Of a stretch of 64,000 bases of DNA, positions 45,691-57,335 are shown one piece after another; the first letter of the stretch is position 1; each line of letters opens with the position of its first letter. A program made the translations under genes and the position numbers. This DNA is from Triatoma infestans (taxonomy: Eukaryota > Arthropoda > Insecta > Hemiptera > Reduviidae): NCBI GenBank assembly GCA_011037195.1, contig JAAEAF010003722.1, positions 1-64,000 of the forward strand. Reading direction: 5' to 3'. The notes below the pieces were generated by a model. The model saw nothing but the letters and a program-made list of their open reading frames with translations. It searched no databases and was not told the origin of the DNA.

Positions 45691-46912
45691 AAAATGGAAA
45701 ATGGGAACGCACGCTTTACAAACAGTTAATTATTATAACTATTTAGGACTCGGTCTTACACCTCTCCTAAATTTTAAAAAACATTTTTCAGCTAAATTGG
45801 AAAATGCGAAATTTGCATTAAGTACTACATATTCGAATTTGATGAAAAAACAGACATTCCAATATCCAAAAAAATAAATGTATTTAATGCTGCGATAAGA
45901 ACTATCATGTGCTATGCTGGGCAGGTATGGGGCTTTCTCAGTTTTAAAGAAATAGAAAAGTTAAATTTATTTTTTGTTAGAAAGTTGTTTTGCCTGCCAG
46001 TAAATGCGCCTCATTACATTTTATATCTGGAATCAAATTTTTATCCGATTTTTTGTTACACGTTAAATTTGCATTTGAATTACATAAAGAAAGTTTTAGC
46101 CTTGCCAGAAGGGCCCAAAGCATTAGCTGAGGAAGTTATAAAGAATAGAATATATTGGCACAAAGAAAACTTAGAGTTATTTGGTAACCTAAACATTAGC
46201 TTGGATTATGTAGGTGTTAATCCAGAAACTGTGGTGGCCAGTTTTAAAAGTAAATTTAAGGAAAATATGATATTAAAAGCGCAATCTTCGAGCTTCCATT
46301 CCTTATATAAACATCTGGTTACTGATCTTGGAGAGGGTCACTACATATCCGATGCTAACAATTTCGGTCTTATGAAGGTCATTTTCAAGTTAAGAGGGCA
46401 GTTAGTTAATTTAAATTATAATGTAATGCGTTCGGAGGAACGGTGGTTATGTACCCTCTGTAATTAGGAGAACGTGAGGACATGTGCCATTATTTAGGGA
46501 AATCCCTGTTTTACAGGAATATAGAATTAGGTGGCTGGGGAAGAAGGCACTAAGCCAGGCAGAAATTATTGACTTACTTAATGGTGGAAATTGGACAAAT
46601 TTGTTTTGCTTTCATGTTTCGGCTTATAAGTACAGGATGTTCCTTATAAGTGGACACAATACTTAGAATTTTGATTTTGCTTTTGTTTTTTAATTCAAAA
46701 TATTATGTATATATCCTCTCTCTTTACAACAGGATTTGTTTACTTATTCTTTGTTTTACTTTAGTGAGTAAGTTATTTTTTTACTAGTTTGTAAGGTGAA
46801 CTCTAGGCTGACGGTATACAACCATGCCTATCAATAGCTATCAGTTTATTGTTTGTATATCTATTTTCTCTTTTTGTAAAATATGTAATAAAGCTTTCTA
46901 TTCTATTCTATA
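45690..46912 (+). pseudogene. LINE family L, third copy
   Basis: Starts in the post-palm region (YLGLGLTPLLNFKKHFSAKL, AKFALSTTYSNLMKK), with a frame change near 45890. The open frame 45907-46467 reads MCYAGQVWGFLSFKEIEKL, ALPEGPKALAEEVIKNRIYW and ends at the first half of the Cys/His motif (ERWLCTLCN). It is followed by frameshifted text to about 46665. The 3' end has GTAATAAAGCTTTCTATTCT. 5'-truncated. Confidence 0.7.
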
Positions 46913-47009
46913 AATTTGATGAGACTGAGAATATATGGAAATGATACAAAGAAAATTTTCTAAAATCGATAAAAATTATTTTAATTTCACTTGTATATTA
47001 CACTCTCTT

Positions 47010-47780
47010 ACTCCTTGAAGTATTGAGATCGTGCCAGATTTTCGAAATTGAGTTTTCACCGGAATTATGTGCTTTGAGGTCCCCTGAATACAAGAAGAAT
47101 AATAAGATTCAGCGAATATCAGAAACGTTTGTATATATGTGTGTGTGTGTCTGTGTGCATGCGTACGTGCGTGTTTTAAAAGAATATCTTTAAAAGAAAC
47201 CACAAACTTAGTATTTGGTATTTACCAATACTTAGTATTCCAATTCGGTATCAAACACGAAGATTTCGGACAGCATACATCAACCGGACAGTACAACTTT
47301 ACTGAATTCTTTAGCTTTTCGTGATTTTCTCAAAAACGGTTCCATCGATTTTCTGTAAATTTCACATACTATTTACAAACATAAATGCCTATCACTTTTA
47401 ATTGGAAGTTTTACCGGTAAAATAATTTGTGGAGGGTTCTGGGGGAAACAGTGGCGTTATGGTTTCCTTTAAAGTGCTATATAAGGTATTATTTATAGCA
47501 GTATAACATATGGTGTTACCAGCTACCGGCTACATTAATACACATTAGTAATGCAATTCCAAATTTAAATAAAATCGGTTAACCAAAAGTGCGATTTTAA
47601 AGAAAAGGGTTTTTTTAGTTTTATGGATTTTTATTAAAATCGGTTACCATTATTTTCATTAAACTGTATTTTTTGGTCGGTCCGTGGTGAACAGCGGCGT
47701 TACATTTTCTTCTAAACTAGTACCATTTCAGTAGCATATATAGTTAAACCTTTTACATAATATTAATACACATTAGAAGC
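47010..47780 (-). repeat. R3 repeat, reverse copy with two monomers
   Basis: The reverse R3 end is at 47020-47095 (TTTTCGAAATTGAGTTTTCA, then GGAATTATGTGCTTTGAGGT). After a GT microsatellite (47137-47162), two monomers follow at about 47250-47510 and 47510-47770, with CGATTTTCTGTAAATTTCAC, GTTTTACCGGTAAAATAATT and GGTTAACCAAAAGTGCG. Confidence 0.55.
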
Positions 47781-48344
47781 ATTGTTAGAATACCAATTTA
47801 TTTAATAAATAAATAAAAATATATAAATTTAAAATTATATTTACCTGCCCATTGGCCATATTGTTTAAAATTTATTGGTTCTTTAAAAATAGGAAATATG
47901 TATATCCTTGTCACTGTCCATAGGGAACTTAATATTTTTATGGAGACATAAACTACTGAAAACCAAATAAAATAGGTAAGACATACATTACTGACAACCA
48001 ACATGTTAACCAGTTAGAACTATATAAATTACTACTAACACGCTAGATCACCTCGTTTAATTTTGTCAGCACTTCTCCCACTATCTATCTGAATAAATGT
48101 GTGTGTGCCTTAAAGTTATAACATTTGATGAATAATAATTTCGGAAGGTGTACTTCTACAGAATAATCATTTTTGTTTTTGTACTTTCACTAAGTGTAGG
48201 TAGAGGGCCCCTTCAAACAAGGAGATAGGATTATACATTTATAACTGAACGGCTTGTGTAACAAAACTAACAAATCTTTTAAATTTAAACAATCACAAAT
48301 TGTGCAGAGATTCTGAAGACATGAGAATTAAAAAAAAAACGCAA
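47781..48344. other. Gap, no gene seen
   Basis: AT-rich sequence without recognised content. Confidence 0.45.
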
Positions 48345-48589
48345 AAAATCTGGTGTGAAACACTCACACAACTGCAGCAGTATACAAAATTTTAAGTGAT
48401 AAATTTTATAATTAGTATAACAAATTTAATGAAATTCGTGTCATTTTTTTTTCTGGAAAAATACCATACCTGTTCGGTAAAAATGCACTTCCGGTTTACT
48501 AATATTCTTGAACATCAGAATTTCAACAACATACCTAATTCTAATTAATGATAGAATTATGTAGTAAACAGAAATAGCACTTAACAGCG
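48345..48589 (+). repeat. R3 repeat, head and first monomer, cut by the TIR element
   Basis: The head (CTGGTGTGAAACACTCACAC) and first monomer run to GAAATAGCACTTAACAGCG and stop exactly where the left terminal inverted repeat begins. The remainder of the R3 unit was not found beyond the right end at 61.34 kb. Confidence 0.5.
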
Positions 48590-48761
48590 ATTCAATATAT
48601 CGTTGTTTTTTTTTTTGTACAGCTTAGTGTTATTTAACGCAATGTACGACGAAGTAGTTACTAATATCTTTTGTCGAACTAATTGTCCTGGCAGTTAAAG
48701 AAAGGAAAAAAGCTAGTGTTTAACCAGAGATTTAGTAACTGTTGTATCTCAATTTACATAC
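48590..48761 (+). repeat. Left TIR of element X, outer segment
   Basis: Matches the reverse complement of about 61155-61340. Ends at the ATAC target of the gypsy insertion. Confidence 0.8.
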
Positions 48762-49393
48762 TGTAACAACAGTTCTCCGCCCGGCCACCAGGTTTGCACC
48801 AAGTGGACCTTTCACTAGGGAGGCACACCCCCACTACACTAGGACTCTCCTACTCCACTACAGAGGGGAGAACTTTCACCGGCTAGACCCGCCTACTGGA
48901 CACCATCCCTACCACCATCCTAGAATCGTATATAAGGGGCCATCCACGACCAGAATAATCAGAGAGAAGTACTCAGCGATTAGAAACTCTTCTAATAGTT
49001 TTGGCGCTAGCTAGGCAGGCCCTTAACTAACTTCTCAGAGCATCTGCGCTAGGCAAGAGAGCCAGGCCGTTTCCTCATCCAGCGATCACCGTTTCAAGAC
49101 ATCTGCGCTAGGCAGGAGAGCCAGGCCGTTTGTTCGTACAACGATCACCGATAAGTAGTGTGCGCTAGGCAAGAGGGCCAGGCCACTCTACTCGACGAGC
49201 GACGATTGACAATCTGTGTCACTCCCTGAGCGAACAGATAGGTCATAGCAACCATTTACTGTATATGCTTTTCAGAATATATGTAACATTTCACTAAGTG
49301 TGCTTTGACATTTACTGGGTGTATTTTATTTGCAGAATCACGAATCCTAGTTCCCCACACCCCCCGGGATATTTATTCTGGGAGTGTGTTATA
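48762..49393 (+). repeat. 5' LTR
   Basis: 632 bp. TATA-like CGTATATAAGGGG at 48928-48940. Downstream are three imperfect tandem units of 50-60 bp with GCGCTAGGCAAGAG and GCCAGGCC (49046-49200). Confidence 0.92.
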
Positions 49394-49399
49394 AAAGAA

Positions 49400-49418
49400 A
49401 TGGCGCCCAACGTGGGGC
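49400..49418 (+). promoter_or_regulatory. Primer binding site
   Basis: TGGCGCCCAACGTGGGGC about 7 bases after the 5' LTR. It begins with TGG, complementary to a tRNA CCA end. I do not assign the tRNA. Confidence 0.75.
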
Positions 49419-49479
49419 ACGAGCTCTAGAACGACCATCGACGGAGCGACAGCCCAGCCCCGAATTAGGAGACATAAGC

Positions 49480-52400
49480 ATGCAGCTCACCCCAGAGATG
49501 TTGCAGCAGCTGATACGAGGCATCAATCAAGACAGGCAGACCCAGCCGTCTGGCCTAATGATTGGGTGTACCGCACGCTACGGAGGAAAACCAGGAGAGG
49601 ACCTGGATGTCTTCATCTCCGCAGCAGAGACGTACAAGGAAGCAGCCCGAGTGAGTGACAACCACGCATTAGCCGCACTGCCCATGCTACTCACAGACGT
49701 TGCAGGAACTTGGTGGCTCGGAGAGAAGGAAACCACCACAACATGGCCTGACGCCATACAGCAGCTGAGGCGAACTTTTGGACCTAGGAAGTTCAACGAT
49801 CAGCTGTACCGAGAGTTTTTCAACACGCCGCAGGACAACAAGACCATCACGGACCAGTTTGTCTGCAGCAAGCGAGCAATACTTGCTCAAATCACCCCGG
49901 CTCTGGACATCCATGTTCAGCTGGACATGACCTATGCGGTACTCCATCCCAGGTTAAGGACCCGCATCAGGAGGGAAACTGTCGATACCTTCTGGGCACT
50001 CGTGCAAGAGGCCAGACGTATCGAGCAGTATGAGGACCCAGCACCAGCAGCAAAGAAGCCAAACGAGAGGACAGGTGGCACTACCAGGTGTGACTACTGT
50101 GGCATCAGAGGCCACTATCAGAAGGACGGCAGGAAGGCAAAGGCAGCCCACCCGCACAAGCAGCAGCCTACAGCACAGGCGGCCTACAGTTGTTTTGGTT
50201 GCAACAGACCGGGAGTATACAGGAGGAACTGCCCGGACTGCAACCAAACGAAGACGCAGCAAGAAAGAACAGGCTCTTTCTGTGCTGCCCACATACAGAT
50301 CCGCACCCGGCAGAGGCCAGCACTCAGCTTTGCCGTGTGGAACCTAGAGGGCACTGGCTTTGTAGACACAGGAGCCAAGACCAGTATAGGCAGCCACCAG
50401 CTGCAGACCCTGCTAGAAGAACGAGGACATCCCCTCACCCTAACAACTGCTACAGTGACGCTAGCAGCCGGAGAAGAAACAACGCAGCAGGTTGCACAGA
50501 CGCAACTGCCAGTCAAACTGAAGGGAAGGACAATCCCGACCAGTTTCACATTCTTCCCGGGAGCCCGGAACACCCAGACGTTGCTCGGAATAGACTTCAT
50601 TGAGGACGCTGGACTTATATTGGATTTTGGAGAACACAGGTGGAGGTTTCATGACACCCCCACACTCTACCCATTCACCAGAAAGGACAAGCCAGCACCA
50701 CCACAGTTACAGATGGACACTGTGACTATGACACCGCAGCCAGCACTACTCAGCCCACTGCCGCTGACTCCAGTAAAAGGAGACACACAAGTTCATAGGG
50801 AAACCCAGAACACGGTTGTGAAGGTACCACAACCCACATCAGGAAGAATACAGATGGACACTGTGACTATGACACCGCAGCCAGCACTACTCAGCCCACT
50901 GCCGCTGACTCCAGTGAAAGGAGACACACGAGTTTATAGAGAAACTCAGAACACGGTTGTTAAGGTACCACAACCCACATCAGAAAGAATCAGCCCACCG
51001 CCGCTGACTCCAGGAGCAGAAGACACACGAGTTTATGGAACAACTCAGGAAGCGATTGTGCAGACGCCACAATTCAGGACAACCATGGTCAGCCCGCTAC
51101 CATCCACACCAACAAGAACGCTAGTAGAGATGGAAGCTACCGAAGAGGCCATACTCGGAGGCTATGGACCCTCACCACCGGTACAACAGGACACCACCAG
51201 GGGTAGGTGGATAATACACCGTTGCGAGCCCACCGAAAGGACTCACCACACGCCCACCAGGCATAGCCATCTAGACTTCCATAGGGTATGGGTGGATGAC
51301 ACCCTATGGCCATCGGAGGAGCAACTACAGCTTTTCACCATAGACGTGGAGCTTAGAAAAGACGAAGGCACCCGGCTCACCCGAGCACAACAGGAGCAGG
51401 CTAATGAGATACTTGCTGCTCACGAGGACGTGTTGGGAATTCCTACAGAGCCTACGCCACACGCAGAACACAGGATAGACACCGGAGAGGCATCACCTAT
51501 AGCAGCACCGCCATACCGGCTATCACCTAGCAGACGTCACATCTTGGAACAGGAGATTTCCCAGATGCTGGACGGACGGATCATCGAGGCCTGCGACAGT
51601 GAATGGACCTCACCTGTCGTCATGGTGCCCAAGAAGGACAACACGTACAGGATATGCATTGACTACAGGAAGTTGAATGCAGTCACCAAAGCAGATCATT
51701 ATCCACTGCCACGGATAGATGACATCTTGCACACTCCTAAAGGGACGCAGTATATGAGCACGCTAGACCTCAGAGCAGGGTACTGGCAGATCAAGGTGAA
51801 ACTAGAGGATCGAGATAAAACCTGTTTCATCACACCTTTTGGAACCTACCGGTTTAACAGAATGCCATTCGGCTTACGCAACGCACCCGCCACCTTTCAG
51901 AGACTTATGGACAAGTTTCGAACTGGACTCAGCCACATCACACTGCTAGTCTACCTAGACGACCTAATAGTGCTCTCACCAGGCTACGAGGAGCATCTAT
52001 CAGACCTACAAGAGGTATTTCAGCATCTAGAGAAGTACAAGCTGAAGGCCAACCGGCCCAAATGCCACTTCTGCTGCGAACGAATCAAGTACCTAGGCCA
52101 CGTGATTACGCCTAGAGGAGTCACCCCCGATCCAGAGAAGATCGAAGCTATACTCAAGAGACCCGCACCGAGGAACGTAAAGGAACTTAAGAGTTTCCTT
52201 CAGACCTGCTCGTGGTACCGACGATTCATCCCAGACTTTGCCAAGATCGCTCGACCGATGACCTTGCTCACCAGGAAAGCCGCCACATGGACATGGACCA
52301 CCGACCAAGCAGATGGATTTGACCAGCTAAAGAAACTACTGACGTCAGCACCCATCCTCCAGCCTGCCGATGAGACTCGCCCCTTCACTATCAAAACCGA

Positions 52401-54124
52401 CGCTAGTGCTTATGCTATTGGAGCAGTCTTAGTCCAGGGGGAGCAAGAAGAAGAACATCCCGTGGAGTACGCCAGCCGCCTGCTTACAGCGCCTGAAAGA
52501 AACTACACGACGACCGAACGAGAAGCACTCGCCTTAGTATGGGCAATCTTCAAGTTCAGAGGATATATCGAGGCCAGCCCCACGTTGATAGTCACAGACC
52601 ACCAACCACTACAGTGGCTGATGACCCTGAAATCACCTACAGGCCGACTCGCCCGTTGGGCCCTGCAATTACAACCCTACGTATTTCAGATCAAATACAC
52701 ACCCGGAAGGAGCAACGCAGTGGCCGACACGTTATCAAGACCCCCTGAAGAAGAGAATTACGCAGTCTGTACCCTCACTATAGACATGCCGAGGAGAAGC
52801 GCTACGGAGATCCGGGAAGAACAGTCCAAGGATCCCGAGCTGAAGAAAATACTAGACGCCTTCACCGATCCAGAGCAAGATGGTGAAGCAGCTAGATGGT
52901 CCGCCAGAGGTTATCTAATAGCGAATGGTTGCCTTTACAGATACGCCACCGACGAGGAGGTGGACAACGCACAGCTAGCTGTTCCAGTACACGAACGAGT
53001 AGCTATACTAAAGGAGTACCACGATGCGCCCACAGCAGGACATAACGGTATTCACAAGACCTACCAGAGGATAATTAAGCATTATTACTGGCCAGGAATG
53101 CGACACAGCATTGAAGAGTATATACGAGCTTGCACGACATGCCAGAGGTACAAGGCATCCAACTTGAAGCCCGCAGGACTACTCAGGACCCCACCAATGA
53201 ACCAGCGATTCGAAGTCATCGCCGTAGACTTATTCGATCCCTTACCCGAATCAGTCGAAAGGTACAAGTGGATATTAGTCATCGAGGACACAGCATCCCG
53301 ATGGATAGAGCTTTTTCCCTTACAAGAAGCTACGGCACAGCGCTGCGGAGAACTACTACTAAACGAGTTCTTCTTACGATACGGAATACCAAGGAAGATG
53401 ATCAGCGACAATGGAACGCAGTTCATCAGTCACGTGATGCAGGACATCACCTTCTGTTTAGGCATTACACAAGCCTTTACACCAGTCTACCACCCGGCAG
53501 CAAACCCCGTGGAGAGACGAAACCGAGAACTGAAGACAAGACGCAGTTAGCCATCCTCGTAGGAGAAGACCACAGCGATTGGCCAAGGAGGCTGCCCGCT
53601 ATCAGATTCGCTCGTAACACCGCTGAATGCCAGGCTACCAAGATGACGCCTGCATACTTAACGTTTGGAAGAGAATTACGGACCCCCGCAGAGATCCAAC
53701 ATGACTTAAGAGAAGTCATCTCTTCAGAGAATTCATCGCCGAAATCACGCCAGCCCTCTCGCGCATGGCAGACACCTACTATAGAGCCCGAGACAACCCC
53801 GAAACGGCTCAGGACCGGCAGAAGAAATACGCAGACCAACGAGCACGTCCCGGCCCCCAGTACGCGCCCGGAGACCGCGTGTGGATCACTACCCACACAC
53901 AGAGCAGTAAGACGAAAGGACGAACAGCCAAGTTCGCTCCACGAAGGGACGGACCCTACGTCATTCTACACGCACAGGGACCCGTCAGCTATGAAGTAGC
54001 AGCCGAAGACACCCCGACGATACCACTGGGCAAATACCACGTGTCAAGCCTGACGCCCTGCACCGCAGACGCCCAGGAGAAGCCAATCCGAAGGTTAAGG
54101 AAGAGAGGCCGACCACGCCATTGA
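49480..54124 (+). pseudogene. gag-pol: gag-pol polyprotein of the gypsy element, two frameshifts near the end
   Basis: One frame runs from the Met at 49480 (MQLTPEMLQQLIRGI; upstream codons have no better start) to a stop at 53550. Gag has two decayed CCHC knuckles: CDYCGIRGHYQKD (about residue 203; last Cys gone) and CFGCNRPGVYRRNC (about 237; His gone). Protease: FVDTGAKTSI (about 295). A repeated linker follows (about 410-530). RT: ICIDYRKLNAV (about 725) and LLVYLDDLIVL (about 824). RNase H: IKTDASAYAIGAVL (about 973). Integrase: HNGIHKTYQ..., CTTCQRYK (about 1187-1220), VDLF Asp (about 1249), SDNGTQF Asp (about 1309) and PVERRNREL Glu (about 1344). The rest of integrase lies in frame 3 (about 53545-53725, reading QLAILVGEDHSDW) and then frame 2 (to 54124, with APGDRVWI). 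Two late breaks inactivate the integrase C-terminus unless they are assembly errors. Confidence 0.9.
50710..51080 (+). repeat. 141-bp in-frame tandem repeat in the protease-RT linker
   Basis: Unit 1 50710-50850, unit 2 50851-50991 (47 codons each, starting QMDTVTMTPQPALL), then a partial third unit keeping the second half (PPLTPGAEDTRVYGTTQ). Units 1 and 2 are nearly identical, so the duplication is recent. Confidence 0.9.
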
Positions 54125-54158
54125 TGTGAGCTCAGCCATTGCAAGCAACACCTGAGCT

Positions 54159-54170
54159 CAAGGGGGAGGA
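54159..54170 (+). promoter_or_regulatory. Polypurine tract
   Basis: CAAGGGGGAGGA directly before the 3' LTR; the plus-strand priming site expected for LTR elements. Confidence 0.8.
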
Positions 54171-54798
54171 TGTAACAACAGTTCTCCGCCCGGCCACCAG
54201 GTTTGCACCAAGTGGACCTTTCACTAGGGAGGCACACCCCCACTACACTAGGACTCTCCTACTCCACTACAGAGGGGAGAACTTTCACCGGCTAGACCCG
54301 CCTACTGGACACCATCCTACCACCTCAGAATCGTATATAAGGGGCCATCCACGACCAGAATAATCAGAGAGAAGTACTCAGCGATTAGAAACTCTTCTAA
54401 TAGTTTTGGCGCTAGCTAGGCAGGCCCTTAACTAACTTCTCAGAGCATCTGCGCTAGGCAAGAGAGCCAGGCCGTTTACTCATCCAGCGATCACCGTTTC
54501 AAGACATCTGCGCTAGGCAGGAGAGCCAGGCCGTTTGTTCGTACAACGATCACCGAGAAGTAGTGTGCGCTAGGCAAGAGGGCCAGGCCACTCTACTCGA
54601 CGAGCGACGATTGACAATCTGTGTCACTCCCTGAGCGAACAGATTGGTCATAGCAACCATTTACTGTATATGCTTTTCAGAATATATGTAACATTTTACT
54701 AAGTGTGCTTTGACATTTACTGGGTGTATTTTATTTGCAGAATCACGAATCCTAGTTCCCCACACCCCCCGGGATATTTATTCTGGGAGTGTGTTATA
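54171..54798 (+). repeat. 3' LTR
   Basis: 628 bp, nearly identical to the 5' LTR. TATA-like TCGTATATAAGGGG near 54331. Confidence 0.92.
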
Positions 54799-54802
54799 AT
54801 AC

Positions 54803-54883
54803 TAAGTTCCGCATATTTTTAATCACTTTTCTAATCTAAAATGTACTCAATTTACACACATAATTCCGTCAATTCTTGCAAAA
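54803..54883 (+). repeat. Left TIR of element X, middle segment
   Basis: Starts TAAGTTCCGCATATTTTTAA and ends with CAATTCTTGCAAAA, which is the LINE L TSD. Matches the reverse complement of about 61075-61165. Confidence 0.8.
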
Positions 54884-55794
54884 TTATTATTATTATTATT
54901 ATTTATTTATTTGTGTAGAGGTACAAGTACCTGTTACAAAGGAAGTACAGTTCTATTACAGTACAAAAGGAAATAATTACAATTTACTATAAAAATAAAA
55001 TACATACTCTTCTTAGTTAAAATAAAATTAAATAGAATCATAAATATTATTATAGTTACTATTCATGAAGCATAAAAGATCTGGTCTTTAACATATTTTT
55101 AGTAAAGTTATAAATAATGCACATATTTTTCTTATCATAATTGTGAACAATTCTGACAAGTTCGTTATTTGCACTATCATCTTTATTAATACATAACTGT
55201 TCTCTAAATGGCTCATAAACTGGACAGGTTATAAATAAATGGGTCAAGGTTTCATATTCATTTAAAGTACAAAGTGTACCAATACTTCTTGGATTGATTA
55301 TATAAGATATGTTACCTATAGAAATTTTGATTAAGTATGGTCCAGAAAGTCTGATTTGAGCAAAGATTTTAGTGACATTAAATGAAATATTTAAAGTTAG
55401 ATATTGCTGACAAGTGCTGTATAGAAAAGAGGAATTCACACTAAATATATTATAAGGGGAACTAATATTTCTGTCTATGTCTATGTAGAATAATTGCTGT
55501 TTATACCTTTCTAAAATGATATTTATATTGCGTTTAACTTTTAAACAATTTTCAAGAGAACCTAGATCTTCCATATTAACTATTTTTAAACAGTCTTTTA
55601 ACTGTAAATACCAATTATATTTAATGTTAGATGGGTATGTTTCACTCAAAGCTACTAATTTATTAAAACAGAGCTTTAAATAACTTTGATCGTCAGCATT
55701 TATAATTTTTCGTAACCATTTAAGAGCTGCTTTAACAATATAAAAACTTAAATGACATTGACCCATTTCTAATCGAACTACAATTCTTGCAAAA
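54870..55794 (-). mobile_element. LINE family L, fourth copy, 14-bp TSD
   Basis: CAATTCTTGCAAAA at 54870-54883 and 55781-55794 flanks a minus-strand LINE end (54884-55780) with an AATAAT-repeat tail at its left end. It lies in the left TIR of element X. Confidence 0.85.
55059..55766 (-). pseudogene. LINE family L C-terminal region
   Basis: Open over 235 residues: FYIVKAALKWLRKIINADD, KYNWYLQLKDCLKIVN, FAQIRLSGPYLIKISIGNI, the Cys/His motif TLCTLNEYETLTHLFITC, and the end IIYNFTKNMLKTRSFMLHE. Layout matches the 25.3-25.9 kb copy. 5'-truncated before the RT palm, so not functional. Confidence 0.75.
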
Positions 55795-56133
55795 TAGAGA
55801 TGTAAGTTTTCGGTAAAAAATGTAGAAAGTACCTATCTTACAGATTGACATGTAAGAAATAAAAATAAGAATAGCGGTCTATGAGTACATATTAAAAGTT
55901 GTAATTTAACTGGAACTTATATGAATTTTGTTATATATTTTTAAACACTTCTTATTAGAGCAAAAGTAATTTCTTTAGAGAATTTCTGAGTTTGTGAAGT
56001 TTCTCAGTAATATCTTACATCTAGTGGAAATCTGATCAAACAGCAATAATGTAATTTTCAAAAAGATCGTCTGTCGAACTAATTGTTTGTACAATTAAAG
56101 AAATTATTTAGAGAAAGGAAAAAATAAAAGAAG
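55795..56133 (+). repeat. Left TIR of element X, inner segment
   Basis: Runs from AGAGATGTAAGTTTTCGGTA to AAAAAATAAAAGAAG and matches the reverse complement of 60428-61070 without the MITE. Near its end it repeats motifs of the outer segment (TCGAACTAATTGT, GAAAGGAAAAAA). Confidence 0.8.
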
Positions 56134-56159
56134 TTTTTTTTTAGAAAACTTGGACAACT

Positions 56160-57335
56160 TAATTACAAATATTGGGGACATTAATGATACTGAGGGCGAG
56201 CGGTTACTAGAAGGTTGTAATTCTAATTGTTAAGAAGCCAGTATGTATACCATACAAAGTCGAGCTGTCAGATGTTGAATTGGAAATTTACTAATAGAAT
56301 TGCAAGAATTATTAATCCGACTAAAAGAGGAAGATTACTACCTAATGGATTTGGATATAACACAGGACTTTGCTGGAATATTTAATAAAACAGAAATGGG
56401 TAGTTATTTAACCAATAACTTTAACTTTTTTTACCAAGGAGAGTATAAGAACGATTGTAATGTACACTTGGATAACGATAAAACAGTTGGTAAGGATTGT
56501 TTAACTTGGTTAACTTCTAACGCAAGATTTAAAATATACAATAAGTTCATTTGTCAAATAACAAGTTCGGACATTAATAAAAAAATCGGTAACCATATTA
56601 TAGATTTTATAAATTGTCCGGATACAACGAATTAAGAGAAACATTTTCGCCTACTGTTGCCAAAGAAATGGTATTCCAGACTAAAAGCTACAATTTATAA
56701 CTACTGTATTGGATATTATTACGAAGCAACCGACGATATATACAACCCTCTGGAAGACTGTTTATCCCTATTGGAAAGTAGCAAGCGTTATTTCCATCAA
56801 GCTCCAATGTGTTCTGTTTCTTTTGCGAAGATGTGACAAGGCTAACAGACACTCTACAAAACAATTTACACTTACAAAACAGTTGTCTTGTATTTAATAA
56901 TTTGTTACAGTATGTATATTGGGCGAATAAGAACACAAGAAAGTTGACTGCTATAAGTTAAACCTACCAGAAAATACCAAAAACAGAGAAAAAAATGATA
57001 AATTATGTCGTTTCGGCATTTAGTTTTAACTCTCTATCAATTAATTATATTGAGATTGTAGAAGATTGTGTAAACAAAGATATTGTACAAATTGTGCAAA
57101 AATGTTACATTAAAGTTGGGGAAACGTATTTCTCAAAAACTGAAACACTGTTTTCTACCATACCAGGAATTATAGATATCGAAAAGACAGGATTCGTCTC
57201 TACCAATAATGTAATTCCTCATGTCTTACGGAAGAGAGCTAATATAACCAACCGGCTATTGCCATATACAGTAAAAGAAATAGAACCCCCATCTCTAACG
57301 TACATACTATCTGCAAAGATAATATGGTATTAAAA
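56160..57335 (+). pseudogene. Broken gene of element X, family not recognised
   Basis: Open pieces: 56300-56635 (MDLDITQDFAGIF, KDCLTWLTSNARFKIYNKF, NKKIGNHIIDFINC), a middle part in another frame (56690-56830, KATIYNYCIGYYYEATDD), and 56995-57333 (MINYVVSAFSFNSL, KVGETYFSKTETLF, HVLRKRANITNRL). At least three frame changes and a stop near 56850 separate them; text upstream of 56300 is also weakly coding. An early D..T.DF block, an R.KIYNK block and a later K/R-AT-IYN block are somewhat reminiscent of rolling-circle-type replication initiators, but no catalytic Tyr or His pair can be fixed, so I leave the function open. It is the only coding remnant between the TIRs. A candidate poly(A) signal (AATAAA) is near 57418. 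Confidence 0.5.

Larger units (their letters stand above)
48758..54802 (+). mobile_element. Ty3/gypsy LTR retrotransposon, recent, 4-bp TSD
   Basis: LTRs at 48762-49393 and 54171-54798, with ATAC at 48758-48761 and 54799-54802. LTRs start TGTAACA and end TGTTATA. By eye the two LTRs differ by about four substitutions and a few short indels (near 48911-48922 and 54316-54327) over some 630 bp, so the insertion is young. Internal order: PBS, gag-pol, polypurine tract. No env-like frame. It sits in the left TIR of element X. GC content is well above the surroundings. Confidence 0.93.

Noticed and set aside
49578..50603. Several antisense and alternative-frame ORFs of 70-140 codons over gag
   Set aside because: They overlap the gag-pol frame, have low-complexity composition and no recognisable motifs; shadows of the real frame.
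56160..57335. Densovirus NS1-type gene, because of long TIRs and element size
   Set aside because: No Walker A helicase motif or parvoviral HUH motif is visible in the open pieces; the assignment would rest on TIRs alone.
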